Shown piece after piece: positions 8,841-17,385 of a stretch of DNA of 64,000 nt. The position numbers were made by a program, and so were the translations under genes. Origin of the DNA: Streptomyces sp. NBC_01750 (GTDB lineage Bacteria; Actinomycetota; Actinomycetes; Streptomycetales; Streptomycetaceae); contig NZ_CP109137.1 of NCBI RefSeq assembly GCF_035918095.1, positions 5,520,001 to 5,584,000 of the forward strand, written 5' to 3'. Every line of letters starts with the position of its first letter. The first letter of the stretch is position 1. Below the pieces are notes generated by a model. That model saw nothing but the letters and a program-made list of their open reading frames with translations, was not told the DNA's origin and searched no databases.

Positions 8841-8975
8841 GGCAGAACCCTCCGGGAGCGGGGATTGGGGCCTGCCGGCTTGGGGGGTCGGTCTGGCCCG
8901 GCCGGGTACGGTCCACCGGCCCTGGCCATCGTAGCGACGAGTTGTCGGTTCGTTCGCCCGGGGTCCTCAGGTGTG

Positions 8976-8996
8976 ATCAAACAGGCAATCAAACAG
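8976..8996. repeat. Direct repeat ATCAAACAG in the sdh promoter region
   Basis: ATCAAACAG occurs at 8976-8984 and again at 8988-8996, a 12-base period, about 135 bases upstream of sdhC. On the sdh strand it reads CTGTTTGAT twice. It may be a regulator binding site or part of the promoter; no known Streptomyces motif is matched with certainty. Confidence 0.4.
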
Positions 8997-9007
8997 CCTC
9001 GGACGGG

Positions 9008-9643
9008 CTATCGGGAAGCCCCCGCGACGTCTGATTCCGGATGGTTGGCCACTACATGCGCCAGTCGGGAGCGGGTGAGGCCGCGCAGCTCCTCGGCGGA
9101 AACGGCCCGCTCCTCGTCCGGCTCGTGCGCGAGGCGGGTGCGGATACCGGCGAGTACCTGGTCGAGGTATTCCTCGGGGCGGTAGCCGTGCAGGCTGATC
9201 ACGAAGGCGTGGCCGAAGCGGCTCTCGTACGCGGCGTGGGCGGCGGAGAGCGCGGTCTGCGCGGCCTGCGGCGCACCGGGATGCAGACCGGCGGAGGACT
9301 CGTCGGCGAGTGCCTCGGAGAGGTCGGCGGGGGAGAGGTCGTAGCCGGCCTCGTCGGAGGCGGCGAGCAGCGCGTCGAGGTCGGGATAGGGCCGGTGGGC
9401 GACCAGCCGCTGGGCCCAGCGGCGGCTGCTGCAGCAGCCGAGCAGTACGGCTTCGGCCAGGTCGGCGGGGGCGGCGTTGAAATGAGCGAGGCCGGGCGCG
9501 CCGTGCCGCGGGGAGGGTATGGCCGAAGGGGTGAGGGCCCGCTGGGTGTGGTGGAGTGTCGGCGGTCGCTTCGGGAGGCCGGCGTGGGATTCGCTGGACA
9601 GCGTGGGCTCCTCGAACGGGACAGCAGGACGGCTGGGAGGCAA
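9008..9643 (-). CDS. OHCU decarboxylase-like protein (diverged)
   Basis: Up to 211 residues. The pattern LAHFNAAPADLAEAVLLGCC (small helical bundle start), RWAQRLVAHRPYPDLDALL, the central RFGHAFVISLHGYRPEEYL and the C-terminal ELRGLTRSRLAHVVA matches 2-oxo-4-hydroxy-4-carboxy-5-ureidoimidazoline decarboxylases of purine (urate) breakdown. The usual HPRIG segment is not present in canonical form (AGLHPGAP instead), so activity is uncertain. No uricase or allantoinase is nearby. The start is unclear: TTG 9643 is the only early option with no strong ribosome site, and homology begins near residue 50. Confidence 0.65.
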   Translation of the reverse strand: MPPSRPAVPFEEPTLSSESHAGLPKRPPTLHHTQRALTPSAIPSPRHGAPGLAHFNAAPADLAEAVLLGCCSSRRWAQRLVAHRPYPDLDALLAASDEAGYDLSPADLSEALADESSAGLHPGAPQAAQTALSAAHAAYESRFGHAFVISLHGYRPEEYLDQVLAGIRTRLAHEPDEERAVSAEELRGLTRSRLAHVVANHPESDVAGASR

Positions 9644-9793
9644 GTTATGGATGGTTCATAACGCTATCCACGCCGCACGGGAGCTGTCCGACGGATACGT
9701 GATTTTCACCCGGACGGGAGAGTTCCGCGGCGCGTGATAGACCTGGAAGGGGGGCGCTTCGCCGTAGTTTCGCCATAAATGGGAGGTATCCGA

Positions 9794-11392
9794 GTGACAC
9801 GGCAATCTGAGCGCGCGCGGGTCACCGGCGCGATCGTTGCCGCAGCCGCGGCCTTCTCGATGACGCTGACCGGCTGCTCCAGCGGTGAACCCGGCGGAAC
9901 GGGTGGCGGTGTACGGGGCGCAGGCAAGACACCCGTGGCCGCGGCGCCCTCGCCCTCCAGGGCCTACCCGCTTTCCAAGGCTCCCGACACCATTCCCTCC
10001 GTACGCACTCACGAGCCGGCCCGCGGTCCTGGCTGGCGGCCCGGGACCGGCGGGGTCGTCATCGCCAAGGGCAGCGAGGCCCTCGCCGACGAGGGGCAGC
10101 TGATAGCGAAGGAGATGAAGCTCGGCTACCGGGGCGCGGTTCCCGCCCGGGCCGGCGACGTCGAGCTGGCACTCGCGACGGCGGCGAAGGGCAAGCCCGA
10201 GTCGTACACCGTCCTCACCCGCGGCGGCCGGGTCAGGATCTCCGGTCCTGATCAGGCCGGGGTCTTCTACGGGACCCGGACGCTGAAGCAGGCGGTGCGG
10301 TCCGGGGGCGCGATGCCGGAAGGCGTCGTACGGGATCAGCCGGACCGGCCGCAGCGCGGGCTGATGGTCGACATCGCGCGCAAGCACTTCACGGCGGGCT
10401 GGATCGAGGACCGGCTGCGCGAGATGGCCGACCTCAAGATGAACCAGCTGGGCCTGCACTTCTCGGACGACCAGGGCTTCCGTATCGCCTCGGACACGCA
10501 TCCCGAGATCGTCTCGCGCGAGCACCTGACCAAGGACGAGGTCCGGCGGATCGTGGACTTCGCCGCGCGGCTGCACATCACGGTCATCCCGGAGATCGAC
10601 TCCCCGGGCCACCTCGGTGCGGTGCTGGCCGCCCATCCCCAGCTCCAGTTGCGGGACGCGGCCGGCAGGGCCGTGCCCGGGGCGATCGACGTCGGGCAGC
10701 CCGCGTCGGCGAAGCTGGTGGACGAGCTGCTGAAGGAGTACGCGGATCTGTTCCCCGGCGCGTACTGGCATCTCGGCGGGGACGAGTACCAGGCGCTGGT
10801 CAGGAAGAACCCCGAAGCGTCCTTCCCGCAGCTCGCAGCCCTCGCCCGCCAGAAGTACGGGCCGAACGCGCGGGTCCAGGACCTCGCGACCGCGTGGGTG
10901 AACGACCGGGCGGCGGTGCTGCGCCCGCTGGGCCGCAAGCTCAAGGCCTGGAACGACGGCTTCTTCCGGGGCGGTGTGGTCGCCGCGGACAAGGACCTCG
11001 AGGTCGAGTACTGGACCGGTAAGGAGATCGGGGCGCGGCCGCCGGAGGAGTATCTGCGCGAGGGCCGACGGCTGATCAATCTCAACGACGAGTACATGTA
11101 CTACGTGCTGGGCCAGCCGAACGAGTTCCGCTACCCCACAGGCCGTCGGATCTACGAGGAGTGGACCCCGTTCGTGATCCGCGGCACCCGGCCGGTGCCC
11201 CGGACGTACTCGGACCAGATCCTGGGCGGCCGCTTCGCGGTCTGGTGCGACCTCTCCAATGCGCAGACCCAGGACCAGGTCGCACGCGGCATCGCCATGC
11301 CGCTGCGGGCGACGTCCCAGAAGCTGTGGGACCCGCGCCCTCCGATGCGCAGCTGGCAAGCCTTTGAGCAGCTGGCCGGGAAACTGGGCTGA
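9794..11392 (+). CDS. Family 20 glycoside hydrolase, beta-N-acetylhexosaminidase lipoprotein
   Basis: A 532-residue exported lipoprotein that should release terminal GlcNAc from chitin oligosaccharides or glycans. The N-terminus has a signal peptide with lipobox LTGC (about residue 28). A GH20b domain follows, then the TIM barrel starting at RGLMVDIARKHFTAGWIED. HLGGDEYQ holds the catalytic Asp-Glu pair in which the substrate acetamido group attacks (substrate-assisted catalysis). WNDGFFRGG and the C-terminal WCDLSNAQTQ are also typical. GTG 9794 is chosen because GGGAGG precedes it by 7 bases. I do not see a perfect DasR palindrome upstream. Confidence 0.92.
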   Translation: MTRQSERARVTGAIVAAAAAFSMTLTGCSSGEPGGTGGGVRGAGKTPVAAAPSPSRAYPLSKAPDTIPSVRTHEPARGPGWRPGTGGVVIAKGSEALADEGQLIAKEMKLGYRGAVPARAGDVELALATAAKGKPESYTVLTRGGRVRISGPDQAGVFYGTRTLKQAVRSGGAMPEGVVRDQPDRPQRGLMVDIARKHFTAGWIEDRLREMADLKMNQLGLHFSDDQGFRIASDTHPEIVSREHLTKDEVRRIVDFAARLHITVIPEIDSPGHLGAVLAAHPQLQLRDAAGRAVPGAIDVGQPASAKLVDELLKEYADLFPGAYWHLGGDEYQALVRKNPEASFPQLAALARQKYGPNARVQDLATAWVNDRAAVLRPLGRKLKAWNDGFFRGGVVAADKDLEVEYWTGKEIGARPPEEYLREGRRLINLNDEYMYYVLGQPNEFRYPTGRRIYEEWTPFVIRGTRPVPRTYSDQILGGRFAVWCDLSNAQTQDQVARGIAMPLRATSQKLWDPRPPMRSWQAFEQLAGKLG

Positions 11393-11524
11393 ATGGCGGA
11401 TTCATGCTGGACGGCGGCCGCCGGGGAGACATATCTTCCGCTGGCGGCCGCACGTTGTGCGGCCGCAATTCTGTGACGCCTCTGGGGAGGGGTGTCGTCT
11501 CACCCGTGGGGGGTCCGCTCAGCC

Positions 11525-12319
11525 ATGCTCTGCTCGAACTGCCGAACAAGTACGGCCACGACCGGGGAGGGCCTCTGCGATGGCTGCTCGGTAGCCGCGG
11601 CCAACAGCACTCCGCCGCCTGCTCGCCCCTCGATGGGCTACTCCAGGCCCACATCCGTACTGCGCTCGCCGGTCGGACTCTCGTACGCCGTAGTGGCGCT
11701 GCTCTCGTTCGTCATCGTGGCCGACCTCTTCTCCGTCTTCGCCTCGGTCAATCTCCGCGGAGTGGTGGGTCCGCTGCCGGGAGACAGGTTCGAGGTCTTC
11801 GCGGACGAGGACCTGGAGCGGGCGGACGTGCTGATCGCTACGGCGGGCGGGCTTCAGTCCGTCGGACTTTTGGCGGCGGCCGTGCTCTTCATCATCTGGT
11901 TCCACCGGGTACGGATCAACGCCGGCGTGTTCGCGCCGGATCTGCAGCGCCGTGGCCCCGGCTGGGCGATCGGCGGCTGGTTCATCCCGATCGGCAATCT
12001 GTGGATCCCGCGCGGGGTCGCCGGTGACATCTGGGTGGCGAGCCGCCAGGACCCGTACGGAAGGTCGAAGGGGGAGTCACAGGCCGTCCTCAACGCCTGG
12101 TGGACGGCGTGGATCAGCTCGCTGCTGATCGACCGTGTCGCGGACCGGCAGTACGACGATGCCAAGACGGCGGAGGCGCTCAGGACGGCCGCGAACGCGT
12201 TCATCGTCACCGACCTCGTCGACATCGTGGCCGCGCTGCTGGCGATCCTCGTCGTCCGCAGGCTGACGCGCATGCAGAGCGTCAAGGCCGTGCGGGGCCC
12301 TCAGGAGGTCGCGGTGTGA
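11525..12319 (+). CDS. DUF4328 domain membrane protein with N-terminal zinc-ribbon-like Cys pairs
   Basis: A 264-residue protein. The N-terminus has two CxxC pairs (MLCSNCRTS and EGLCDGCSV) suggesting a small zinc ribbon. Four hydrophobic segments follow (GLSYAVVALLSFVIVADLFS, then SVGLLAAAVLFIIWFHRV, the conserved WAIGGWFIPIGNLWIPR, and a C-terminal IVAALLAILVV). The motifs WFHR.R and GWFIP..N...P are the DUF4328 signature. The ATG at 11525 follows a G-rich tract. The function is unknown. Confidence 0.8.
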   Translation: MLCSNCRTSTATTGEGLCDGCSVAAANSTPPPARPSMGYSRPTSVLRSPVGLSYAVVALLSFVIVADLFSVFASVNLRGVVGPLPGDRFEVFADEDLERADVLIATAGGLQSVGLLAAAVLFIIWFHRVRINAGVFAPDLQRRGPGWAIGGWFIPIGNLWIPRGVAGDIWVASRQDPYGRSKGESQAVLNAWWTAWISSLLIDRVADRQYDDAKTAEALRTAANAFIVTDLVDIVAALLAILVVRRLTRMQSVKAVRGPQEVAV

Positions 12320-12501
12320 GCCCGCCCGGGGGCGCGCGGGCTCACACCGGACTTCACGGCCGCGGCGGTCCCAACTGGGCGCGGTGCAGGCCGAGTTCCA
12401 GGTGGACAGAATGTAACAGAGTTGTGGCGTATATGTGTGCGAGGGACGTGTGACTGATCCTCCGGGTAAGGCTGGTGTCTCAGGCATGGGGGGAGCGGGT
12501 C

Positions 12502-13008
12502 ATGGGATTCTCGGGTTACTACGTCGTGGGCAGGAGCGGGCGGCCACTCGCGGAGCAGGGTGCGCTGGCCGGGGTACGGGCAAATCTGGCGCTGTACCAG
12601 CGCCGGGCGGACGGCTGGCAGATCTGGCAGCACCCGAAGGAGCCCGATATCGGCGATATGGGCGCGCTCGCCCGGTCGATGGGCTCGCCGGTGCTCTTCG
12701 GCTTCGTCATGGACAGCGACTGCGTGGTCGTGGAGGCGGCGGCGCCGGACAGCGGATCCTGGTACGCGTGCCTGGCCAGGGAGGCGATGGCCGGGTATCT
12801 CGACGCGAGCGGGATGGTGCTCGACGATCTCTTCCTGACCGCCGAGGACGCGGTGCGGCGGGCGGCGGAATGGGCGGCGGAAGCCGGCACGACCATGGCG
12901 GCGGGACCGCTGAAGGGGGTACTTTGCGCCAAGCGGCCCGAGCCTTTCGCCGAGGAACTCTTCTTCCGATTCCTCGATGGACTGGGAATTCCCGGTCTGT
13001 CGGAGTGA
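12502..13008 (+). CDS. Hypothetical cytoplasmic protein
   Basis: A 168-residue acidic soluble protein beginning MGFSGYYVVGRSGRPLAEQG, with WQIWQHPKEPDIGDMGALAR and an Ala-rich C-terminal half. No signal peptide or membrane helix is seen and I recognise no family. The start at 12502 is supported by GGGGGGAG 6 bases upstream. The stop codon overlaps the promoter-like motif at 13006-13034 that precedes the next gene. Confidence 0.7.
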   Translation: MGFSGYYVVGRSGRPLAEQGALAGVRANLALYQRRADGWQIWQHPKEPDIGDMGALARSMGSPVLFGFVMDSDCVVVEAAAPDSGSWYACLAREAMAGYLDASGMVLDDLFLTAEDAVRRAAEWAAEAGTTMAAGPLKGVLCAKRPEPFAEELFFRFLDGLGIPGLSE

Positions 13009-13034
13009 CGCATTTGAGCCACGGGGCGCAGTAA
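13006..13034 (+). promoter_or_regulatory. Promoter-like motif TGACG..TTTGAGCCAC..CGCAGTA, copy 1
   Basis: TGACG, TTTGAGCCAC and CGCAGTA are spread over 28 bases. The same three blocks with the same overall length recur at 19268-19295. Here the motif lies 34 bases upstream of the gene at 13068, in the position of a promoter or activator site. Confidence 0.5.
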
Positions 13035-13067
13035 GAGGAAGTACTGCGTCCGCGACGGGAGGCGTCC

Positions 13068-13652
13068 ATGGCGTCGAAGAGCCTGAGGGAACTGATGGCA
13101 CAGGCCGATGAGCGAGGCCTGGCCGCGAGCGGGCTCGCCTGCCTGGACCGCTGTCTGCCGCTGCTCGCGTCCGAGGCGGACGCCCTGCGTCCGCTCTGGG
13201 CCGGGCTGGTGGAAGGCGAGGAGGACTGGTCCCTGCGCCTCGCGGAGGCCAGGGAGACCATGGAGAACGCGGCCGTCGACGACGAAGCCGCCGCTCTCGT
13301 ACGGCAGATGCTCGGCGCCGCGCCCTCCGAGTGGGAGGTGGATCCGCTGCGGGAGTGGGCGGACGACTGCTCCGTCGCGGCCCTCGAACTCCACCACCGC
13401 TTCGACGCGGGTCCCGGTACCGAGGTACCGGAGGCGGCCGATGTGGTCGACGTGCTGAAGCGCTGCCGTGAGGGCGAGCCGGACGGCGCGGGTCCGCTGG
13501 TCGCCGGTGAACTGCGCCGTCAGGTCCAGATCCTGGAGATCCTGGCGGACGCGGAGGGAGGCGTCGGGCTGCGCCAGGCGCTGGATGTGTCGACCGAGGG
13601 GCAGCGGGTGCTGCGCGCGGTCGTCTCGCGCCGGGCGCGCGTCAAGCGCTGA
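13068..13652 (+). CDS. Hypothetical helical protein
   Basis: A 194-residue mostly alpha-helical, acidic protein (LRELMAQADERGLAASGLAC, then WAGLVEGEEDWSLRLAEAR, ending VVSRRARVKR). No signal peptide, membrane helix or known motif is seen. GGGAGG 5 bases before the ATG supports the start. It is preceded by the shared promoter-like motif, so it may be co-regulated with the small RNA candidate at 19.3 kb. Confidence 0.7.
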   Translation: MASKSLRELMAQADERGLAASGLACLDRCLPLLASEADALRPLWAGLVEGEEDWSLRLAEARETMENAAVDDEAAALVRQMLGAAPSEWEVDPLREWADDCSVAALELHHRFDAGPGTEVPEAADVVDVLKRCREGEPDGAGPLVAGELRRQVQILEILADAEGGVGLRQALDVSTEGQRVLRAVVSRRARVKR

Positions 13653-13803
13653 CGCGCGCGGCTCGAGGCCGCCGCGGACGGCTGGGGCCGCGGGAGCCGA
13701 CCCGGGCCCGGCGCCGGCCGAGGCCGGTGGGAGGGCCGTTTGCTTTTCCGGTCGGGCGTCAGGTGCGCCGTTCCCTCTGGGGCCTGGGCAGCCGAGCCGC
13801 CGT

Positions 13804-14088
13804 CTACTTGAGGGACGTGACGAAGGACGTCCAGGCGGGGGCCGTGATTGTGAGGACCGGGCCGTGGGGGAGCTTGGAGTCGCGGACGGGGACGATGCCG
13901 GTGTGGGCGTCACAGACCTCGACGCAGTCTCCGCCGCTGCCGTTGCTGTAGGTGCTCTTGCGCCAGCGGGCGGCGCCGGGGAAGGCCTCGGCGACCTCGA
14001 CGCAGTCTCCGCCAGTGCCGTTGCTGTGGCTGCTCTTGCGCCAGACAGCGGTGCTCAAGTCAATCCCGTTGCTTGCCATTTCGGTCAT
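13804..14088 (-). CDS. DUF397 protein with internally duplicated motif
   Basis: A 94-residue WhiJ-partner-type DUF397 protein. The signature W(R)KSS.S.GTGG.DCVEV occurs twice: WRKSSHSNGTGGDCVEVAEA at residues about 16-35, then WRKSTYSNGSGGDCVEVCDA at about 42-61. Only the second copy is followed by the usual VPVRDSKLPHGPVLT ending. In the whiJ and abaA loci such proteins work with an adjacent XRE regulator. The ATG at 14088 (or 14079) lies inside the end of the XRE gene, so the two are coupled. Confidence 0.9.
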   Translation of the reverse strand: MTEMASNGIDLSTAVWRKSSHSNGTGGDCVEVAEAFPGAARWRKSTYSNGSGGDCVEVCDAHTGIVPVRDSKLPHGPVLTITAPAWTSFVTSLK

Positions 14089-14914
14089 CCTCAGCCGCTT
14101 TCTCGATCAGGGCGAGGGACGCCTCCGGCGGCAGTGCGGCGGCCCTGAGCAGATCGTACGACCTGCGGTACTCGTCCACGAGGGCCGGATCGTCGATGGT
14201 GTCCCCGCTGTGCTGCGACTCCAAGTAGACCAGGGGCGGGGCATCGGGGAAGGCCATGATCTTGGCCATGCCCATCATGAGGGGATGCGGGCCACAGTTC
14301 CACGGAAGGATCTGTGGAACGATCCGGCGGCGCCTCGCCAGCGCCGCGATGCTCTCCAGCTGTTCGGCCGCCTGCTCCGGCGGAAGGACCGGTTGGCGCA
14401 GCAGCGACTCGGACAGGATCGCCCAGTACATCGGGGTCCTCTGGTTGTCCTCGAAGAGGCGGGCACGCGCCAACCGGGCGCTGACCTTCTCCTCCACCTC
14501 GTCGTCGGGCGCCAGCGGCATCGCTGCCCGAACCAGCGCCCGCGCGTACGCGGCTGTCTGCAGCAGTCCGGGAATCAGGGTCGGGCACCACTCCTCGATG
14601 GACTTCGCGTGCTTCTCTGCCTCCAGTACGCGCTCGAAGTAGCTCGCGTGTCCTCGCCTCTTCGCCTTCCGTACGTCCTCGCAGCGGCGCTTGAAGAAGC
14701 CGTCCGTCCCCAGCGCCTTGTCCACGTGCTCGGCCAGTTCCGCCGGCATACGGCGCGCCCCGCGTTCGATCTCGCTGAGGTGACTGGGGCCGTAGAAGCT
14801 GCCTTCGACCAACTGCTGGAGGGTGAGCCCGGCCGCCTCCCGCTTCCAGCGCAACTCCTTGCCGTAGAAGGTGGGGACGCTTGCCGACCCGTCGATGTCC
14901 TTGCGCTGCCCCAT
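14060..14914 (-). CDS. XRE family regulator with DUF5753 (WhiJ-like)
   Basis: A 284-residue regulator. Residues about 15-70 form a helix-turn-helix (LTLQQLVEGSFYGPSHLSEI, then ERGARRMP). Residues about 95-270 form the DUF5753 domain with SIEEWCPTLIPGLLQTAAYA and a C-terminal LVYLESQHSGD. This architecture belongs to the large WhiJ/AbaA-like family of Streptomyces, which influences development and antibiotic production and is usually paired with a DUF397 protein and an RsbW-like ATPase. All three elements are present here, with the ATPase gene divergent from this one. Confidence 0.92.
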   Translation of the reverse strand: MGQRKDIDGSASVPTFYGKELRWKREAAGLTLQQLVEGSFYGPSHLSEIERGARRMPAELAEHVDKALGTDGFFKRRCEDVRKAKRRGHASYFERVLEAEKHAKSIEEWCPTLIPGLLQTAAYARALVRAAMPLAPDDEVEEKVSARLARARLFEDNQRTPMYWAILSESLLRQPVLPPEQAAEQLESIAALARRRRIVPQILPWNCGPHPLMMGMAKIMAFPDAPPLVYLESQHSGDTIDDPALVDEYRRSYDLLRAAALPPEASLALIEKAAEDDRNGKQRD

Positions 14915-15111
14915 CGTTCACCGCTCCTGGTGCCGTTACCGCCCGTTTCCCGGTGTCTCCGCCCGAGTCCCGGTGATTCCCGTGCCCGTACCAACTCCAC
15001 GTCACATACGTGCAGTTCAGAGCCGGGAGCCCGAACCTCTTTCACGGTACGCGGCGCCGCGTCAGGGTGTGAGCAGTTCGTCACAGAGCGCACTGGAAGG
15101 TGTGACCCCCC

Positions 15112-15315
15112 ATGCACGACCACCCTGACGTACAGGACTGCGCCGAGGAGCTGCGGGCCGCCCTCGCCGCCCACGGCATCACGCTGCCGTCCCTCGGCGT
15201 CGACCTGCCGACCTTCGCCGCCCGCTACCCGTCCCGGCCCCTCATCGCGCTGGGCAACTGCAACCTGGCCACCGCGCGGGCTCTGGTCGACGCCCTGCGC
15301 AAGGGAGTTGCGTGA
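15112..15315 (+). CDS. Small hypothetical protein in WhiJ-like cluster
   Basis: A 67-residue protein (MHDHPDVQDCAEELRAALAA, then HGITLPSLGVDLPTFAARYP). GGAAGG precedes the ATG. Its TGA overlaps the ATG of the ATPase gene by one base, so the pair is translationally coupled. Similar small proteins often accompany RsbW-like ATPases in Streptomyces; no function is known. Confidence 0.75.
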   Translation: MHDHPDVQDCAEELRAALAAHGITLPSLGVDLPTFAARYPSRPLIALGNCNLATARALVDALRKGVA

Positions 15316-15734
15316 TGCGACCACCGCTCACCCTGGAGTTGCTCGCCACGCCGAAGGCCGTGCCCGAGATCCGCCGGGCCCTACGTGCGTACATGGGCGG
15401 GCCCTGCGCCGACCTCCAGCTGTGCGCCAGCGAGCTGATCACGAACGTCGTCCGCCATCTCGGGGAGGGCGTCCCCGTGACCGTCCGTGTGGCCTGTGGG
15501 CAGGGCCGTACGCGACTGGAGGTCACCGACCCCGACCCCCGGGCCCTGCCCGTTCTGTGCAAGGCCGCCGACGAGGGCGAGACCGGCCGCGGCCTCGCCC
15601 TGCTCGACGCCCTGACCCTCCGGTGGGGTGTGGAACAGGGCCCCGGCAGCAAGACCGTGTGGTGCGAGATGCGGAGCATTCAGGACGGGCGGGCACGCAG
15701 ACCCGCCGACCCGAGGGCCGCCTGCGGACGGTGA
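15315..15734 (+). CDS. RsbW-like GHKL ATPase (anti-sigma factor type)
   Basis: A 139-residue single-domain histidine-kinase-like ATPase. The N box is ASELITNVVRHLG (about residue 38), followed by a short G1 region (VTDPDPRALP) and G2 region (GRGLALLDAL), ending in the family-typical SKTVWCEMR. These proteins act as serine kinases or anti-sigma factors in partner switching. ATG 15315 is preferred over GTG 15312. It belongs to the WhiJ-like cluster. A decayed copy of the same family lies at 47.2 kb. Confidence 0.88.
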   Translation: MRPPLTLELLATPKAVPEIRRALRAYMGGPCADLQLCASELITNVVRHLGEGVPVTVRVACGQGRTRLEVTDPDPRALPVLCKAADEGETGRGLALLDALTLRWGVEQGPGSKTVWCEMRSIQDGRARRPADPRAACGR

Positions 15735-15803
15735 CGTTTCTCCGTCTCCGTACGCAGAGATGAAGGGGCATGTGCCGAAGGGCGCCGGTACGGAGAGGGA
15801 ACT

Positions 15804-16364
15804 GTGGGGGCGTACGACGCGGAACTCGGGGCTGCCGTCGAGCGGGCGCAGCAGGGTGACGAGGACGCCTTCGCGACCGCGTACCGGCTGGTGCAGCCTG
15901 GGCTGATCGGCTACGTCCGAGGGCTCGTTGGCGACGAAGCCGAGGACGTGGCCGCCGAGGCGTGGCTGGAGATCGCCCGTGACCTGAGCCGTTTCCGTGG
16001 CGACGGGGCGGGGTTCCGGGGCTGGACGGCGACGATTGCCCGGCACCGCGCCCTGGATCATCTGCGCAGGCAGAAGCGGCGTCCGCGCATCTCCTTACCG
16101 GAGCAGGATGTGCTGGAACTTCCGGACGGGCAGGACACGGCCGCCGCGGCGCTCGAAGCGCTCTCCACCGAGCGCGCTCTCGGGCTGATCGGCAGCCTGC
16201 CGCGCGAGCAGGCGGAAGCGGTACTGCTGCGGGTGGTCGTCGGGCTCGACGGGCCCGCGGCCGCGCGGGTGCTGGGCAAGCGCCCCGGAGCCGTGCGTAC
16301 CGCGGCGTACCGGGGACTGAGAGGACTGGCGGAGCGACTGGCCAGGGCGTACGCCGAAGGATGA
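15804..16364 (+). CDS. ECF-type RNA polymerase sigma factor (module 1)
   Basis: A 186-residue sigma factor. Region 2 spans about residues 20-85 (AFATAYRLVQPGLIGYVRGL, then FRGWTATIARHRALDHLRRQ) and region 4 spans about 125-180 (LPREQAEAVLLRVVVGLDGP, then RVLGKRPGAVRTAAYRGLR). The GTG start follows GGAGAGG. The gene is 3 bases upstream of a membrane protein that is probably its partner. The module is repeated immediately downstream (17386-19172), evidently by duplication. Confidence 0.92.
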   Translation: MGAYDAELGAAVERAQQGDEDAFATAYRLVQPGLIGYVRGLVGDEAEDVAAEAWLEIARDLSRFRGDGAGFRGWTATIARHRALDHLRRQKRRPRISLPEQDVLELPDGQDTAAAALEALSTERALGLIGSLPREQAEAVLLRVVVGLDGPAAARVLGKRPGAVRTAAYRGLRGLAERLARAYAEG

Positions 16365-16367
16365 GAG

Positions 16368-17147
16368 ATGAAACCCGAACGGGATGACCCCCGCACACCC
16401 GAACTCGATGCGTTGCTCGGGGCGGCGCGCCGCCCCGGCGTGCTCGATCCGGCTGACGAGGAGCGGGCGCTGCGGGCGTTCCGCCTGGCGTGTGACGAGG
16501 GCGGCGTGGGCGCGGCACCGGTGCGGTGGCGGCGCAGCCGGGACGACTGGCGGCCGGGCGGTGAGCGGCGCTGGGCGCGGGCGCTCAAGGCGCTGGTGGC
16601 GGGTGTTGCCGCGGCGGCGGCGCTGGGCGGGGTGGCGGTCGCGGCCGGGGAGGGTGCGATCCCGTCGCCGTTCGGGGGCGGCGCGCAGCCGAAACCGGTA
16701 CGGACCGCGCCCAGGGAACCTGGCGTCGAAGAGGGCAGGGCTGGTGACGGGCGCGGGGAAGCAGCGCCGCAGAGCCCGGTGCGGCCCACTCGGCCGTCCG
16801 CGGACGACGCTCCCCCCGGGCGTCCGGGCACCGCGCGGGACACAGCCGCGCACTGCCGCCAGTATCTGGCGGCTGTTTCGCGACGGGGTACAGCCCCCAA
16901 GGTCAAGCCCATGGCCGAACTGGAGGCGGCCGCCGGCGGTCCGGAGGCCGTACGGGTCTACTGCGAGCGGCTGTTGGCGGGCGAGATGCACACCTCGCCG
17001 AACCCTGCGGATGGGAAGCCCGCGGAGAAACCGGAGAAACCGGAGAAACCGGAGAAACCGGAGAAACCGGAGAAGTCGGGGAAGTCGGGGAAGCCCGCGG
17101 GGAAGCCGGAGAAGTCGGGGAAGCCCGCGGAGAATCCGGGGCAGTAG
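16368..17147 (+). CDS. Membrane partner of sigma factor module 1 (candidate anti-sigma)
   Basis: A 259-residue protein. The N-terminal cytoplasmic part (about 1-70) carries PELDALLGAARRPGVLDPAD. One transmembrane segment follows (about 70-95, ALVAGVAAAAALGGVAVAAG) with PSPF after it. A Pro-rich linker precedes an external part with two conserved Cys (AAHCRQYLAAVSR and VRVYCERLLAGE), and the tail is a KPE/GKP repeat. It shares the layout of the 18216-19172 protein. There is no HxxxCxxC zinc motif, so an anti-sigma role is inferred from gene pairing only. Confidence 0.75.
   Translation: MKPERDDPRTPELDALLGAARRPGVLDPADEERALRAFRLACDEGGVGAAPVRWRRSRDDWRPGGERRWARALKALVAGVAAAAALGGVAVAAGEGAIPSPFGGGAQPKPVRTAPREPGVEEGRAGDGRGEAAPQSPVRPTRPSADDAPPGRPGTARDTAAHCRQYLAAVSRRGTAPKVKPMAELEAAAGGPEAVRVYCERLLAGEMHTSPNPADGKPAEKPEKPEKPEKPEKPEKSGKSGKPAGKPEKSGKPAENPGQ
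17023..17145 (+). repeat. Nine-base coding repeats (Lys-Pro-Glu / Gly-Lys-Ser tail)
   Basis: GAGAAACCG-type nine-base units repeat about five times (17023-17073) and then drift into AAGTCGGGG and AAGCCCGCG units up to the stop codon. They encode the EKPEKPEKP and SGKPAGKPE tail of the upstream protein. Such arrays vary in length by slippage, so the tail length may differ between strains. Confidence 0.75.
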
Positions 17148-17209
17148 GACACCGGGGCGGCGTCTCCGGCAGCCCGGCCCCGCCTGACAGTCGCTCGCGG
17201 ACGTGGAAG

Positions 17210-17285
17210 GACGACCGGGGCCGCCACCCCCCACAGGAGAGGCCCCGGTCGTCGTTCGCCGGGGCCGCAGAGCGGCCCCGTACTT
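17210..17285 (+). terminator. Two successive stem-loops ending sigma module 1
   Basis: GACGACCGGGGCC (17210-17222) pairs with GGCCCCGGTCGTC (17241-17253). A second hairpin, GGGGCCGC-AGA-GCGGCCCC (17261-17279), is followed by the T-rich TACTTCTCTC. Together they form a convincing terminator between the two sigma modules. Confidence 0.75.
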
Positions 17286-17385
17286 CTCTCAGCGCCGAGC
17301 GTGCGTTTTCTGTCACACCCCGCTGTGTCAGCATGTTGTTGCGGGTTGTACAAAATGTGGACGTGGCTCGGTAGGAGGACGTAGC

